This document shows, one piece after another, positions 11,896 to 23,169 of a stretch of 64,000 nt of DNA. The position numbers were made by a program, and so were the translations under genes. This stretch comes from Malachius bipustulatus (lineage: Eukaryota > Arthropoda > Insecta > Coleoptera > Melyridae). Position 1 is the stretch's first letter. The number at the start of each line of letters is the position of its first letter. The notes below the pieces were generated by a model that was not told the DNA's origin, made no database searches, and saw nothing but the letters and a program-made list of their open reading frames with translations. The stretch is taken from assembly GCA_910589415.1 (NCBI GenBank), contig OU342630.1, forward strand, positions 18,757,867 through 18,821,866, given 5' to 3'.

Positions 11896-12882
11896 TGTAA
11901 CGAATTCCGAGGCATTCGTAGTTAATTATTATTTATTTTAATTAATCGAGGGATTTATCAGAAGGATATAGTTTTTACAGCGGTGATTAGCAGGTTATCT
12001 CGCCGGCACCGGCTATATAAGCAGAGCCAACAGAGAAGCAGGTCAGAGAGCTTCCGAGGCATTGACTCGCAAAACATCTCCCTCCCAGTGAACTGAGCTA
12101 GGAGGTCTTCAGTAGGAGGCATGCATTGAGTGCACTCCGTCACATTTATCCAGCCGGTAGCAGTGGGTCAATGAATTGAGTTGAACTTAACTGTAATACG
12201 GCAACGGGAGATCGATGAGAGTGAATTGAGCTCCGATCGACTGCCGGTCACATCAGGGTAACAACCGGGACTGTAAGTAGTGAGGTCCCGGCGGGCCCTT
12301 TCAGACGGCGCCTGGCCTGTATTGAGGGCCAGACACAATAGACGTCGGGATCGCAACGTAATGAGTTGTCGATCCGGCGAGTCATTTTCCTATGAGCCCA
12401 TATTCAAGGGGGTAGAGGTCTCATATAGCCCTATCCGCCTTGATCGTCAATAATACCCACCTCGGCATTCCGGGAGCGGGTTTCTGTTTTCAGATTACAG
12501 CGTCGTCGGACGATTGTCTCCCAAATCCCGTCACGACGCGTATTCCGGAGGCCACAGCAGCAGCAGATACGATACGCAGCGGACGATGGCAATAGAGCTA
12601 CTGTCGCTGCGGGGCCGGAGGTGAACCGTCCGTCAGGTCGACCAATTAACAGAGGGGCGTGCTCCGACGCCAGTATCTCTAGCCAATCAAGCGGGCCGCC
12701 GTGGAGAAAAGCCGGCCCATATTGTTCAGGACGCAACGATAATATTTAATCGATACAGATATGTTTAAACATAGTAATTGTAAATAAAGGTTTTTATAAT
12801 TCTAACTGACTTGTCACGGGTAAAAGGGGGCAATTATCCATCCCTGTGTAATCATCTCTACCCTACCGAAAATCCCGTTACA
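11896..12882 (+). repeat. 5' LTR of the gag-only element
   Basis: 987 bp, TG...CA ends. Contains a TATA box (TATATAAG, 12014-12021) about 120 bp in, and a polyadenylation signal AATAAA (12783-12788) near the end. This gives an ordinary U3-R-U5 layout with a long R/U5. The minus-strand open frames inside it are repeated in the other LTR and look incidental. Confidence 0.92.
12014..12021 (+). promoter_or_regulatory. TATA box of 5' LTR
   Basis: TATATAAG in a GC-rich surround (CACCGGC...CAGAGCC). The same box lies at 14618-14625 in the 3' LTR. Transcription probably starts about 25-30 bp downstream. Confidence 0.7.
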
Positions 12883-12886
12883 AGAT

Positions 12887-12900
12887 TGGCGCCCAACGTA
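12887..12900 (+). other. Probable tRNA primer-binding site
   Basis: TGGCGCCCAACGTA begins 4 nt after the 5' LTR. TGGCGCC at this position is the usual start of a minus-strand primer site, being complementary to a tRNA 3' CCA end. The tRNA itself is not identified. Confidence 0.7.
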
Positions 12901-13083
12901 TAAATTTAAACTCCTCAGTAACAGAACCCAGTACAGTACAGTCACAGGATCAGAAGAAGGCAGTAACAGTATCTAGCGGATTGAGTGACAAGATCGACGC
13001 CGAATATTCAAAACGTCAGTAACAGAATACAGCACACGACAGAACTGTAACAGAAGCAAACAGGAACAGAACCAGGACACACG

Positions 13084-14163
13084 ATGGCCGACAGAAACGG
13101 ACAAAACAGAATCGCTGAATTGGAAGCCGAGGTAGCACGGATAAAGCTGGCTCTCCAATCAGCAAGGGAACCGGCAGCAGCACCGACCGGGTACCACCAG
13201 CCGCCACAAGTGGAAGTAGTCAACCAAGCATTCGAATGGGGACTGCACTTCGACCACAAGCGAGACGACGCAGTCCTCTTCATCGAACGCCTGGAAGAAT
13301 TACGAAACGCGTACAGCTTCCCGAAAAGCGGCATGCTGAAGGCACTACCAGTGCTCCTAGAAGGGGAAACGCTGCTCTGGTACAGGGTCAACAAGGACGA
13401 CTGGCAGGACTGGGACCAGTTCGACAGGAGTTTCAAGCGCGCGTTTCTCCCGTACGAGTACCGATTGGCGCTGGAGGAAGAAATCAGAGCCAGGAAACAG
13501 AGGCCCAACGAGTCGATCAGGGAATACGTAACGGAAATACTGACCCTGATGCGACGGGACGGATCGATGTCACCCAGCCAGGAGCTCGAGAGAGTGAAGA
13601 GGAATATGCGGCCGGAGTTCCGCATCCACCTCCACCTGCATAAAGTCACATCGATCTCGCAACTCGTAGATGTAGCCTGCGCGTTCGAGTCTCTCGAAAG
13701 AGAAAGAACCGCCGCTATATACTGGCCTTCAACCTCCGCGAGCCCGCAGTCAACGACGACCCCAAGTCAGCCAGGAACACAAAATCCACAGGACAGTCCT
13801 TACTACAGAGGCCAACAGCAGAACGATGTGGAACATGAGCCCACATACGCAGAAGAGGAAATAATGTTTATTCAGTGCTGCTCCGCAGGACCAGCAGAGC
13901 AGAACAAGACAGAAGACAGACCGAAACAGTACAGAACAGGGGACAGAGCAGAACAGGCTGCAAGGCAGCACAAGACAGAGATCGGAACCAGACAAACAGA
14001 GTCAGCAGAGCAGAACAGGACAGAAGACAAATCGAAACAAGCAGAGCAGATAAACAGGCGAAACAGTACAGAACAGGGGACAGAGCAGAACAGGCTGCAA
14101 GACAGCACAAAACAGAGAACAGAACCAGACAATCAGAACAGAAGAAAACAGGAAACAAGCTAG
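13084..14163 (+). CDS. gag: Gag protein of the gag-only LTR retrotransposon (359 aa)
   Basis: This is a structural protein expected to form the retrotransposon particle. The ATG at 13084 follows a 200-nt leader and is the first ATG that opens a long frame. Residues about 1-30 are a charged, coiled-coil-like N-terminus (IAELEAEVARIKLAL). Residues about 75-190 are a typical retrotransposon gag capsid region (FDRSFKRAFLPYEY, then RPNESIREYV). The last 95 residues are low-complexity, rich in Gln, Glu, Arg and Thr, and built from imperfect repeats. No CCHC zinc knuckle is present; the only paired cysteines are in FIQCCSAG, so the nucleocapsid function seems lost or replaced. No frameshift or stop breaks it. 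No pol follows before the 3' LTR. Confidence 0.88.
   Translation: MADRNGQNRIAELEAEVARIKLALQSAREPAAAPTGYHQPPQVEVVNQAFEWGLHFDHKRDDAVLFIERLEELRNAYSFPKSGMLKALPVLLEGETLLWYRVNKDDWQDWDQFDRSFKRAFLPYEYRLALEEEIRARKQRPNESIREYVTEILTLMRRDGSMSPSQELERVKRNMRPEFRIHLHLHKVTSISQLVDVACAFESLERERTAAIYWPSTSASPQSTTTPSQPGTQNPQDSPYYRGQQQNDVEHEPTYAEEEIMFIQCCSAGPAEQNKTEDRPKQYRTGDRAEQAARQHKTEIGTRQTESAEQNRTEDKSKQAEQINRRNSTEQGTEQNRLQDSTKQRTEPDNQNRRKQETS
13890..14160 (+). repeat. Imperfect direct duplications in the gag tail
   Basis: CAGCAGAGCAGAACA recurs at 13892 and 14003 (offset 111). ACAGTACAGAACAGGGGACA recurs at 13926 and 14063 (offset 137). The difference reflects a small insertion between the two blocks. The DNA is a variation on CAGARCAG, which explains the Gln/Glu/Thr/Arg-rich tail and the open minus-strand frames opposite it. 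Confidence 0.75.
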
Positions 14164-14499
14164 AGCAGGCAGGACAGACAGCAAGGCAGAGCGAGGAGGA
14201 GTAAAACTCCACAGAGCAGAGCAGCAGACCAGAGGGATACACAGTAGCGACTCAGGACCTCTACGAAGCGGGACAAAAGCAGGACAAGATAAACGCATCC
14301 AGGAGCACATCCTCGAGCATTGTCCCGGGCCACCGTCCCGAGCGTCGGCCGGACCGATACGGACTTCGACCATGGGGGTGTTTTGAAAAAAGAAACATCG
14401 ACAAAATGGTTTGATATACATTTTGTTTGTTTGTTTCAGGATATTTCTTTTATTTTCAGGCGCAGCAATTTTTCTTTTTTTTTTCCATTGGGCCGGGGA
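14164..14499 (+). other. 3' untranslated interior and polypurine-like tract
   Basis: Non-coding remainder of the element. It ends in GGGCCGGGGA directly before the 3' LTR, a purine-rich but imperfect polypurine tract. A T-rich run precedes it. Confidence 0.55.
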
Positions 14500-15486
14500 T
14501 GTAACGAATTCCGAGGCATTCGTAGTTAATTATTATTTATTTTAATTAATCGAGGGATTTATCAGAAGGATATAGTTTTTACAGCGGTGATTAGCAGGTT
14601 ATCTCGCCGGCACCGGCTATATAAGCAGAGCCAACAGAGAAGCAGGTCAGAGAGCTTCCGAGGCATTGACTCGCGAAACATCTCCCTCCCAGTGAACTGA
14701 GCTAGGAGGTCTTCAGCAGGAGGCATGCATTGAGTGCACTCCGTCACATTTATCCAGCCGGTAGCAGTGGGTCAATGAATTGAGTTGAACTTAACTGTAA
14801 TACGGCAACGGGAGATCGATGAGAGTGAATTGAGCTCCGATCGACTGCCGGTCACATCAGGGTAACAACCGGGACTGTAAGTAGTGAGGTCCCGGCGGGC
14901 CCTTTCAGACGGCGCCTGGCCTGTATTGAGGGCCAGACACAATAGACGTCGGGATCGCAATGTAATGAGTTGTCGATCCGGCGAGTCATTTTCCTATGAG
15001 CCCATATTCAAGGGGGTAGAGGTCTCATATAGCCCTATCCGCCTTGATCGTCAATAATACCCACCTCGGCATTCCGGGAGCGGGTTTCTGTTTTCAGATT
15101 ACAGCGTCGTCGGACGATTGTCTCCCAAATCCCGTCACGACGCGTATTCCGGAGGCCACAGCAGCAGCAGATACGATACGCAGCGGGCGATGGCAATAGA
15201 GCTACTGTCGCTGCGGGGCCGGAGGTGAACCGTTTGTCAGGTCGACCAATTAACAGAGGGGCGTGCTCCGACGCCAGTATCTCTAGCCAATCAAGCGGGC
15301 CGCCGTGGAGAAAAGCCGGCCCATATTGTTCAGGACGCAACGATAATATTTAATCGATACAGATATGTTTAAACATAGTAATTGTAAATAAAGGTTTTTA
15401 TAATTTTAACTGGCTTGTCACGGGTAAAAGGGGGCAATTATCCATCCCTGTGTAATCATCTCTACCCTACCGAAAATCCCGTTACA
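14500..15486 (+). repeat. 3' LTR of the gag-only element
   Basis: 987 bp and colinear with the 5' LTR at an offset of 2604. Carries the same TATA box (14618) and AATAAA (15387-15392). Followed by the GTCT target duplication. Confidence 0.92.
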
Positions 15487-15490
15487 GTCT

Positions 15491-17540
15491 CTTATCACTT
15501 TTTACCTTAGAACTCTTCTATCCGCACACCACTGATTGATTCTCTATTTTTTCATCAAAAAATTAAAGTGTTCCTTAACGTTTTTCCCCTTTAAAAAAGT
15601 TTCTTCTCTTCGACAGTTTTCACATAATTATTTTTTATCACGGATTTACAGTACTGAAAAAGCATACGATTTCACATAACTGAGAAATTACTTCTGTGCA
15701 CGTGTGTCACACTATACTTTTCCTACGAGCATAACAAGACAAGGAATGTTTTATAAAATTAAACGGTGGTATCTACATCAGAATCGGAATAACTCTAAGT
15801 CTCAACAGTATCCATCACTTCAAGTGACTGAAATTATTCACTTCACTTTAACGCTTAACTCCGCCAATAATATTTCAATTCACTTACGAACTTCACATAC
15901 TTACTAATAAGTAGGTATTAACCTATTTAAAATTATTACAATATTCACTATTATGTAATAATTATAATAATTATGGTTATTACCTATAATCCTATAAACA
16001 ATAACCATGCCATGATCGACAAATCAATTATTACTTACAGTGATTGGTCCATCTGATCGCGAGTATCATGTAATAGAGTTGCGCGAGATATATTACCGAT
16101 ACCGTTTTATCTGTTTGTTATTTTGATTTTGATGATTTTAGTATTTTATAAACCTGACCTGACCTGCCCTCCAAATTCGGTTTAACTATGTGCCTTGAGT
16201 GTACAAGTAAATAATACTTATACATACATCAGCATAAGAATGTATTTGATATCATAGTAAAAGTAAATACTATTTCACAAGCGACTGTTCTACCCATCAC
16301 TATTGTTGTCATCGAATGTTGTCTATTTAGGTGATCCTGCATAGTGTTTGTTCTATGGTTTGGATTATTGATCGCTACTTTTATACGTCAACGCCACTGT
16401 CATAGCTACAAAACTGTACGGTAATGAATTTTGCGTATGCCTTATGTCACTTTCCCGCACACTTTTATAAACGTGAGAAATCTTATAGTTTGCGTGCAAA
16501 TAACGATGCGCAAAGTGATACTTTGTATAGTGGTTATAGGAAAATACATTTTACGTTAACAAGCGGTGTAAGTTTTAACATACAATTCCCAATAGTAACA
16601 CTTAAAAGAAATGTACTGTAGATGTGAAGCATGCTAGAATTCTTTTGTGCTTACTTCTCTCCACAAACCAACATATTCTTGAAATTCTACATAGAATTGA
16701 TTTAAGAACGAAAGCAGATGATGTATTATGCATGCAGAATGTTATTTATTCATTTTTCTATATAAAGAGTCCATGTCACGTTGATATTTTCTTCAAATCT
16801 GGCTTACAGAAAGCAATGCTCCAGAATATTATTCACTTACCTCAGCCGTATGATGGATATTTAATAATGATGAGAAGAAAAACGCAGAAGTGGCAGAAGA
16901 AAAGGAGAGGCTTATGATTGATAAAAACTTACATTTTCCAGCGAGTTGACTTTCATAACTTTTCAACTTCAGTTTAGGATTAAGTCTATCAACGTCAGAT
17001 ATGATAATATACAGTGCCAGAAGTTGTGATATTAATAATAATTATTATTTCAGAGACTGCTTTGTGATCCATGGGAGAAACTTAGATGGTGTTATTGAAA
17101 TCAGCGGTATATACTACAATAATTAGGAAGTTAGGTGTAATTATTATTATTAAACTTGACTCGTATTATAATAATTGAATGTGAGTATACAGGATAATTT
17201 TCTATATAAATTGTTGAAAATGACAATTGTGAATACCTGGACATGTTAAGATGTTGAGAAGTTAATTTAATTCTTATAGATTTAAGCCTAAGAAAAAAAA
17301 AAATATAATATTCGAAAGACGAGGTGCTAATCTCTATTTTAAGCAAACAAATTCTATAAGTAGAACTTTCAAAAATAAAGAACTTAAATTCTGAACTCCA
17401 CCCCTTCACTTCGCGGTCAATTTGCAAGAATTTTTTTTTGTTCATTTTCCTGTGCTGCAAGAATTGCCCCCGATAATGACTCAAGAGGAAATTCGTCATT
17501 AAATACTCACCCTGTAGAGGCACTGATATTAGTTTTATCT
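15491..17540. other. Unassigned AT-rich tract
   Basis: No gene recognised. A 97-codon plus-strand frame near 16624 lacks an ATG start and resembles nothing I know. Several TAATAATTATT palindromic runs (for example 15935-15975) are simple AT repeats. Confidence 0.4.
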
Positions 17541-17559
17541 ATGAGGCCTAGAACCCACC

Positions 17560-18995
17560 AACTTCTTAAAGCTTCTGTAGCTTTATCTTTCAAGATTAGT
17601 GAACAAAATTTTGTACTCTTGTAAAGCTTTGAATTACGTGGATTTTCTTTACAAAAATTTCGTAAAGTCGCGTTACTTCTACAGGATCTCTTCGAAATTC
17701 GAAAAAAAAATCTTGTCCCTCCATTTTAGGTCACAGTTTTAAATCTAGGGGACTGAATTTTTTTGGGGAATGAGATATCCACAAGAAGTGGTCGTTTGAA
17801 TCGGGTCGTTTCAACAAAGCGGCCATTTGAATTCTAGGCTGCAAAAAAGGCTGTTTTTTGAACCCCGGTAAAAGCAAGATAGACAAAAACTATGAAACCA
17901 AATAGATGAATTTGGAAAGGAATTTTTTTTAGTTTCACGTTAATGTTGAAAAAGTTGCACTATTCCCGTTAATAAGCCAGTGGCGTGAGTAGGAGGGTGA
18001 AAAAAATCGCTAAATTTCTCATAAATCATTTATGAGCATATTTTTCAAGGAATTGAACTGAAATTTTTAGAGTGGACAACTAGACTAATAACCTTTAGCC
18101 TTGTAAAATTAGAAAACCCAAGTGATAAAAATAGCGAAGATATATAAAAAAAATTATATGGTTGTTATTTCTCTAAAATTTCAAATTTTGGATTAAAAAA
18201 AAGCTGTAGCTTTATGGTTCAAGACTAGGGCACAGAATTTTGCAATCTTGTGGAACTTATAGAGGACTTTGAATTTTCGTTAAAGGTGTTGCCTATATTT
18301 CCTAAAGAAGCGTACTTCTACAGGCTATACCTTGAAATTCCGAAAAAAAATTCTAGTCCCCCATGTCAGATCGCAGTTTTTTTATTAAAAGTTTAACACC
18401 CCCGTATGTCAAAAATAAAGCGTTTTTCGATTAATATACAAAGTGGAACACCCTGTGTATTTACGTCTTTCAGCTCCCAAGTAACCATCCCCTACTTTTT
18501 CAAATTACACCGCTGGTTTTTTTTTTGCTCAGCAGAATTACTGACTTTTTGAATACAATTTTTGTATCCAATTCGAAATTTTTTTAGAATCTAATCATTA
18601 TAGGTAAGCACTTAGATTAGTTATGGCAAACTACTGTCAAATTATACCACGACTAATATTCTTTTCAACTCGAGACATGGCATTTCAACTTGGGTGTTGT
18701 TATAATTTGTTACCATAGTTACACTTTATTGTCGTCAAGTATAACCATGGATATAAAGTTTAGCGAGCGCATACTTTCATTTTGAAAATACCTCAAGATA
18801 TGTTATTTTTTACTCCCTGGCAACGATATTTTTTTAAGATGTTTTGACTAGCTAAATATGTTTAGATTTTCAAAAATCGCATGTCATTGGTAGAACAAAG
18901 TCAGTATTTCAGCCGAGCAAAAGAAAACTAGGGGTGTAATTTGTAAAAACAAATAGGGGATGGTTACTTGTGGTTTAAAGGAATATGTTATATTG
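17560..18995. repeat. Composite repeat with direct and inverted copies
   Basis: A segment at about 17575-17750 (CTGTAGCTTTAT, then ACTTCTACAGG, then TTCGAAAAAAAAATCTTGTCCC) recurs in the same orientation at about 18207-18375. Farther on, 18475-18555 (CCCAAGTAACCATCCCCTAC, then TTGCTCAGC) is inverted at 18895-18975 (GAGCAAAAG, then GGGGATGGTTACTTGTGG). CAGTGGCGTGAGTAGGAGGG near 17979 resembles a motif seen in other palindromes of the window. Probably two overlapping non-autonomous elements; limits uncertain. Confidence 0.5.
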
Positions 18996-18999
18996 AGGG

Positions 19000-19798
19000 T
19001 GCAACCGCAAATCCTTAGGGATATGTTCGAAATTTAACAAAATCTTATTTGTTTCTGTTTTGAAATTACCCGGATATCCCTTGCATAAAGAAAACTATCA
19101 CTGAGACGAATATAAAATTTAAACCAGGAAACTCATCCTACATCCCTTGTTTTACAGTTAGGTAACTTTCAGGATGATAACGCAATTATTAGCCCTCATA
19201 GTCTATTTCAGAAATATATAGAGTTGAACGATAAATAAAATGATAAGTACATACCTACCTACCTACCCTGCCTTTCTCTTTAACTCTCTGAAGGTACGTA
19301 CTTTCCGGCCCCTTTGTCTTGCAGCTAACTACAATTTAATGGACAAAGTTAGGGCTGATAATTGTCTCAGAATTGCTTTTTTATGTTGATTTTTATTGGC
19401 AATGAATAAAATAATGAAGAGCTTCTCCTGATTAACAAAGCACGAAAATTTTCTTTCAAATGAGATTCGGTGCGTTTTTAATTAAATTTAAGCAAATAAT
19501 TAAACAGTAAACTGCTTTTAAATTGCATTTCGATCTCCGCTTCGTCCATGATTATTTTACAGATGTTTGGTAATAAAACACTTTTAATAAAAGCCTCCTT
19601 TCTTCTGCTTGGAACTCGAAGAAGTGAGAGAAATATGATCAAATTAGATAATAATTGTTTAGCGAGAAAAATATCATTAAAGCACATTGAAATCATTATA
19701 GTCTTTGCATTATCATTATAGCACATTATAGACTTTGCAAAATCAATGGAAACATCGAAACACAAAAAAATCAAAATATTTTAAAATATATCTTATAT
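19000..19798. other. Unassigned AT-rich tract
   Basis: No gene recognised; includes a TACCTACCTACC run near 19250. Confidence 0.4.
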
Positions 19799-19799
19799 T

Positions 19800-19890
19800 A
19801 CCAGGTGTCTCGTCAAATTTGGCCACCGGCCATATTTTGAGAACTATTGGGTCAAAAACCTCAAAATAAAATGTTTTATTACATACTCGT
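19800..19890. repeat. Repeat fragment shared with 28800-28890
   Basis: TTGGCCACCGG followed by CATATTT and ACTATTGGGTCAAAAA matches 28813-28860 (TTGGCCACCGGGCATATTT, then CACTATTGGTTCAAAAA). The outer part CCAGGTGTCTCGTCAAATTT looks like the tip of an element. Confidence 0.5.
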
Positions 19891-20412
19891 ATAAACGACA
19901 CAGAGAAAGACTAAAGGGAGTTTAAATCAATCATTTATTAAGTCCGTTAATAATTGCCCTTTGCACATCAAGGTGAGTAATATAATGTAGCTTTCGTGTA
20001 AGTGTTGAATGTAAATTTGATGATTACCGAATGTTAACAGTAGCTATACATAAGCGACCATATCGAAGAAAAAGCACTTATTTTTTCCCTGCTTATTTAA
20101 TTTTTCCGCTGATAAAAAGCAGTTCATATAAAGAGACTTTTTTATACATGCCAAAGGGGATTAAATGTCATATATTTTGCCATGCATTAATTTAAAGATT
20201 TAAACTGTCGCGATTTTCCGATGAAAACAAACTACAGTATCGAATAGAACGAACAAAAGCATATGGATAATTGTGAAAGATCAATCACCATTCAGCATTC
20301 TTATAACAGTGCGCGAGAAAAGTAAAGAATAAATTCGATAAAACGAAAAGTGCTGTTTTTTTTTTATTGTCGATTTTGTTTTTGAGTTTTTGAACTTTTG
20401 ACATAATATTGG

Positions 20413-20510
20413 GGTATACAGGGTGATACGCAAAAAAGTGGTGACGTCATCGGAAATGTTTTTTATATGACAACCCTTATTTTTAATTCCATTTTTTGAT
20501 ACTGATTTTT
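20413..20510. mobile_element. Solitary end of a TACAGGG element
   Basis: TATACAGGGTGATACGCAAAAA is a tip of the same type as the complete foldback elements, followed by AT-rich DNA. No opposite end is visible. Confidence 0.4.
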
Positions 20511-22448
20511 TAAATGTTATATGCGGTGAACAAAACTGTAAATAATAACAACACTGGCTAAGCTGTGAAAATATAAATTTTCAGATTTTCCTAAAGTAAT
20601 AATTACACCAGACAAAACTATAGCATTTTAGCAGTTCTCAGTTACATATCCCTATATAACATATCTCCATTGTTTGGCATAGCAATGCTAAAAGAGGACC
20701 CTACAATTTCAGCTTGCATGGACGAATCCTCTCAGATTTACCAATCCATTACATCTGAGAGTACGCAACGATGCAAAGCACGTATATCCAACCGTAATTT
20801 TTGAGAAACCCTCGAATTTCACGAGCAACAAAATCATGTCTCAGATAAAACCACTGGCAGGACCAGAAGTGTGAATCCCGTATTTGGTCCCATGCGAAAT
20901 GGCTTGCCGAGCTGGTCGAGGCAAGCTTTGTGTGTGAAATGGAAGCATTTTCCTGCAATGTCGGGTTGTGTCGGGGCCATTGAGACTCAGTCAACCAAAC
21001 ACCTTAACGGGAAGCGCCATTACCAACCGACGGACGACGACGCGGGTCAAGAGCGCGCCGAGCATCAGGATCGGGTGAGGACGAGGGAATCCTTGGGGCC
21101 TCCCTGGATGATGATGGCTGCAGCCAGATGGGCTATTGTTCGCCCCTGAGTCGCATCGTTAGACAGTCGTAAATACATAATAGATGTAATGTGTGTTACA
21201 CAGGGAGATTCAAGAAGATTCAAGAAGATTCAAGAAGGTCTCTATAAGACGAACCTCTGATGAATTAGATCTACGTGAAATTTGTCGTCAAGAACTATTT
21301 GAGTATATGAAATAAAATTTGCATTTATTGTATTAATAATCCAGTGGCGTGTATCCATGACACGACAATAAGGTTAAGGGAGGTGGTGCGCGGCAGGGTT
21401 TTTCAAGCTGTCAGTCTAGAGTTTTGAATCCGACGAGCTCTATCACCGCTGTTAACCTTACTTACTGTAGCTCATTATAGGGCCTTCCCCGCCTATCCAC
21501 CACTTGGGTCCCAACCGATGGGTATTTCAATCTCACGGGGTTCCCATAGTGATGGATAAATATGGATATATGAGTATAATAAGTTTAAAATAATAAAAAG
21601 TTACCTTTAGGCAACGCGAACAAGTAGAAACTCTTATTTTATTGTTCAAACATCAACTAACTCAGCAAAAGTTTACTTTTATTTAAGAAATATTTATAGA
21701 GGGCGTTCATTGCTAAGGTATAAATACGTACCTAATCATAGCAATAGAAAAAAATTTGTTGTTCATTTCAAATAAAAAAATTAAGAAAATTCAAATTAAA
21801 AAAAAATGAAATATAAAAAAAAGTGCAAGGAAAAATACCCTTACAACAATCTGTGCTGTCCAACTTTTACTATGACAGACAAATCTGTCAGTGCGATATT
21901 GCATTTAAACTACAAATTTCCATAATTGTAGCTTGAATTTTCGTCACAGACCAATAGTTAGCATAGCCGACATTGGAAAATAGTCAAAACTTGAGAATAG
22001 GCTACGCCAATAATCAACGTCGCAGAAGACAATGGAAATCGACTAAGAAACGCGTCTTAAGGCACTAACTGATATAGAGGTGAATAAACAATGTAAAGCG
22101 TGTAATGAAGTCGTGAATTTTCGCCTTCATTTAGCTTTTGATTTTGTCAATATAAGCATTTTTCATAAATAGCGAAATACATAATTCCGTAGGTAGGTAT
22201 ATTAAATCGTTCCAAATTATTATTAATTTTATAAAATCATTCGAGATATCGCGTTTTTTATACACAAGAGAATTTTTAAAGAACTAAATCGAGGCAGTTG
22301 GCTTCGTATTCGAGCGACTTATCAACGACTATCAGTTGATAAAAACGCCAAAATGCACCGGGCCGGTGATAGCAAATTTCAAATCATCTTTTTATACGCA
22401 GCGTTCTTCTCAAAAAAGGTCATATAGCCGGAGAATTGATAATGAGTC
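20511..22448. other. Unassigned tract
   Basis: No gene recognised. A GC-rich patch at 20990-21150 has an open frame without family resemblance. A 10-bp unit (AGATTCAAGA) is repeated three times at about 21206-21237. Confidence 0.4.
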
Positions 22449-22450
22449 GC

Positions 22451-22458
22451 TATAAAAG
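22451..22458 (+). promoter_or_regulatory. Candidate TATA box upstream of a CpG-rich tract
   Basis: TATAAAAG precedes a stretch (22500-23400) that is markedly richer in GC and CpG than its surroundings. Several GTAAG/GTAGG splice-donor-like sites follow (22638 and 22772 among them). It could be the promoter and 5' leader of a host gene or of a retroelement; no coding region is evident downstream. Confidence 0.3.
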
Positions 22459-22791
22459 CCGTACGACTATTTTCAAAAATTAATTTGAAAATTCGACTTC
22501 ACCGAGTGCACCTCGTGTAGAAGAACGCTCTGACCGCCGTGTATTTCGCCAGTCGTGTCTTATTACAAGTAAAGTTAATTATTAGTTTCGTGAGTAAGTT
22601 GGTGTTCCGATCGAGTAAGACCTCATCCGATCATAAGGTAGGTGCCATTTAATTCATTCCGCATTTTTTTACTTGGTACTGTCGTCGTCATTGTCATCCA
22701 TCGTCACTCAACTCCCCTGCTTTTCATTACCCCCCGCCCGCGTTCCAGTTATAGCTCACTACTGCAAACAAGGTAAGGTTGCGTTCTCGGG

Positions 22792-23163
22792 ACGTCGTTA
22801 CAGGCTTGGCTTTCGTCAGGGGTAATTACGTCTCAGGTCACAACCGGTCCGGTGTGCGCGGAGTGGCACTCGCACTAGCAAGCGGTCCCCCGTCACCGTC
22901 TGCGATTTCAGGCTCGGCTTCGGCCGGGGGAAATCGCGGGACGAGGACGAGACTAGCGAAATACCCCCTTCCCCGTCACGGCTCACACAGGTCGTTCTCT
23001 GGAGGCGTCGTTTCAGGCCTGGCTTTGGCCAGGGGTCGCGACGACTTGAGGTAAGACTTGGGAGTGCGCAGGAGGGCTACTCATTCCACCCACACCGCCG
23101 TTAGGTAAAAAAGGCCTCGCTCCAAATCTCGATTTCAGGCTTAGCTTTGGTCAGGGGAAATCG
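22792..23163 (+). repeat. Cluster of four related hairpins
   Basis: Four copies of a roughly 34-40-nt unit lie at 22792-22832, 22902-22938, 23004-23046 and 23130-23163, about 100-125 bp apart. Each has a core like CAGGCYYRGCTTYGGYCRGGGG. Each folds into an outer stem (for example CGATTTC/GAAATCG) and an inner stem. The inner stem changes by compensation: CCTGG/CCAGG, CTCGG/CCGGG, CTTGG/TCAGG. The spacers differ, so these are not simple tandem copies. Function unknown. Confidence 0.6.
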
Positions 23164-23169
23164 TAGGTT

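Larger units (their letters stand above)
11896..15486 (+). mobile_element. Complete gag-only LTR retrotransposon (non-autonomous, Ty3-like)
   Basis: Two 987-bp LTRs flank a 1617-bp interior. The LTR ends are inverted (TGTAAC...GTTACA), and a 4-bp target duplication GTCT lies at 11892-11895 and 15487-15490. I count 8 differences between the LTRs, all transitions (about 0.8%), so the insertion is recent. The interior has a primer-binding-like site, one gag frame and no protease, reverse transcriptase, RNase H or integrase. It must have moved with enzymes from a relative elsewhere. Such elements are known as TR-GAG. The 4-bp duplication and the gag type suggest Ty3/gypsy. Confidence 0.9.

Noticed and set aside
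12168..12736. Minus-strand frames of 62 and 101 codons
   Set aside because: They lie wholly inside the 5' LTR, recur in the 3' LTR, and are opposite to the direction of transcription.
13750..14421. Cysteine/leucine/serine-rich minus-strand frames
   Set aside because: Shadow of the CAGARCAG repeats of the gag tail; the composition is fully explained by the repeat.
21360..21560. tRNA-like or SINE-like sequence around TTTTGAATCCGACG
   Set aside because: No cloverleaf, no matching A and B boxes at the right spacing.
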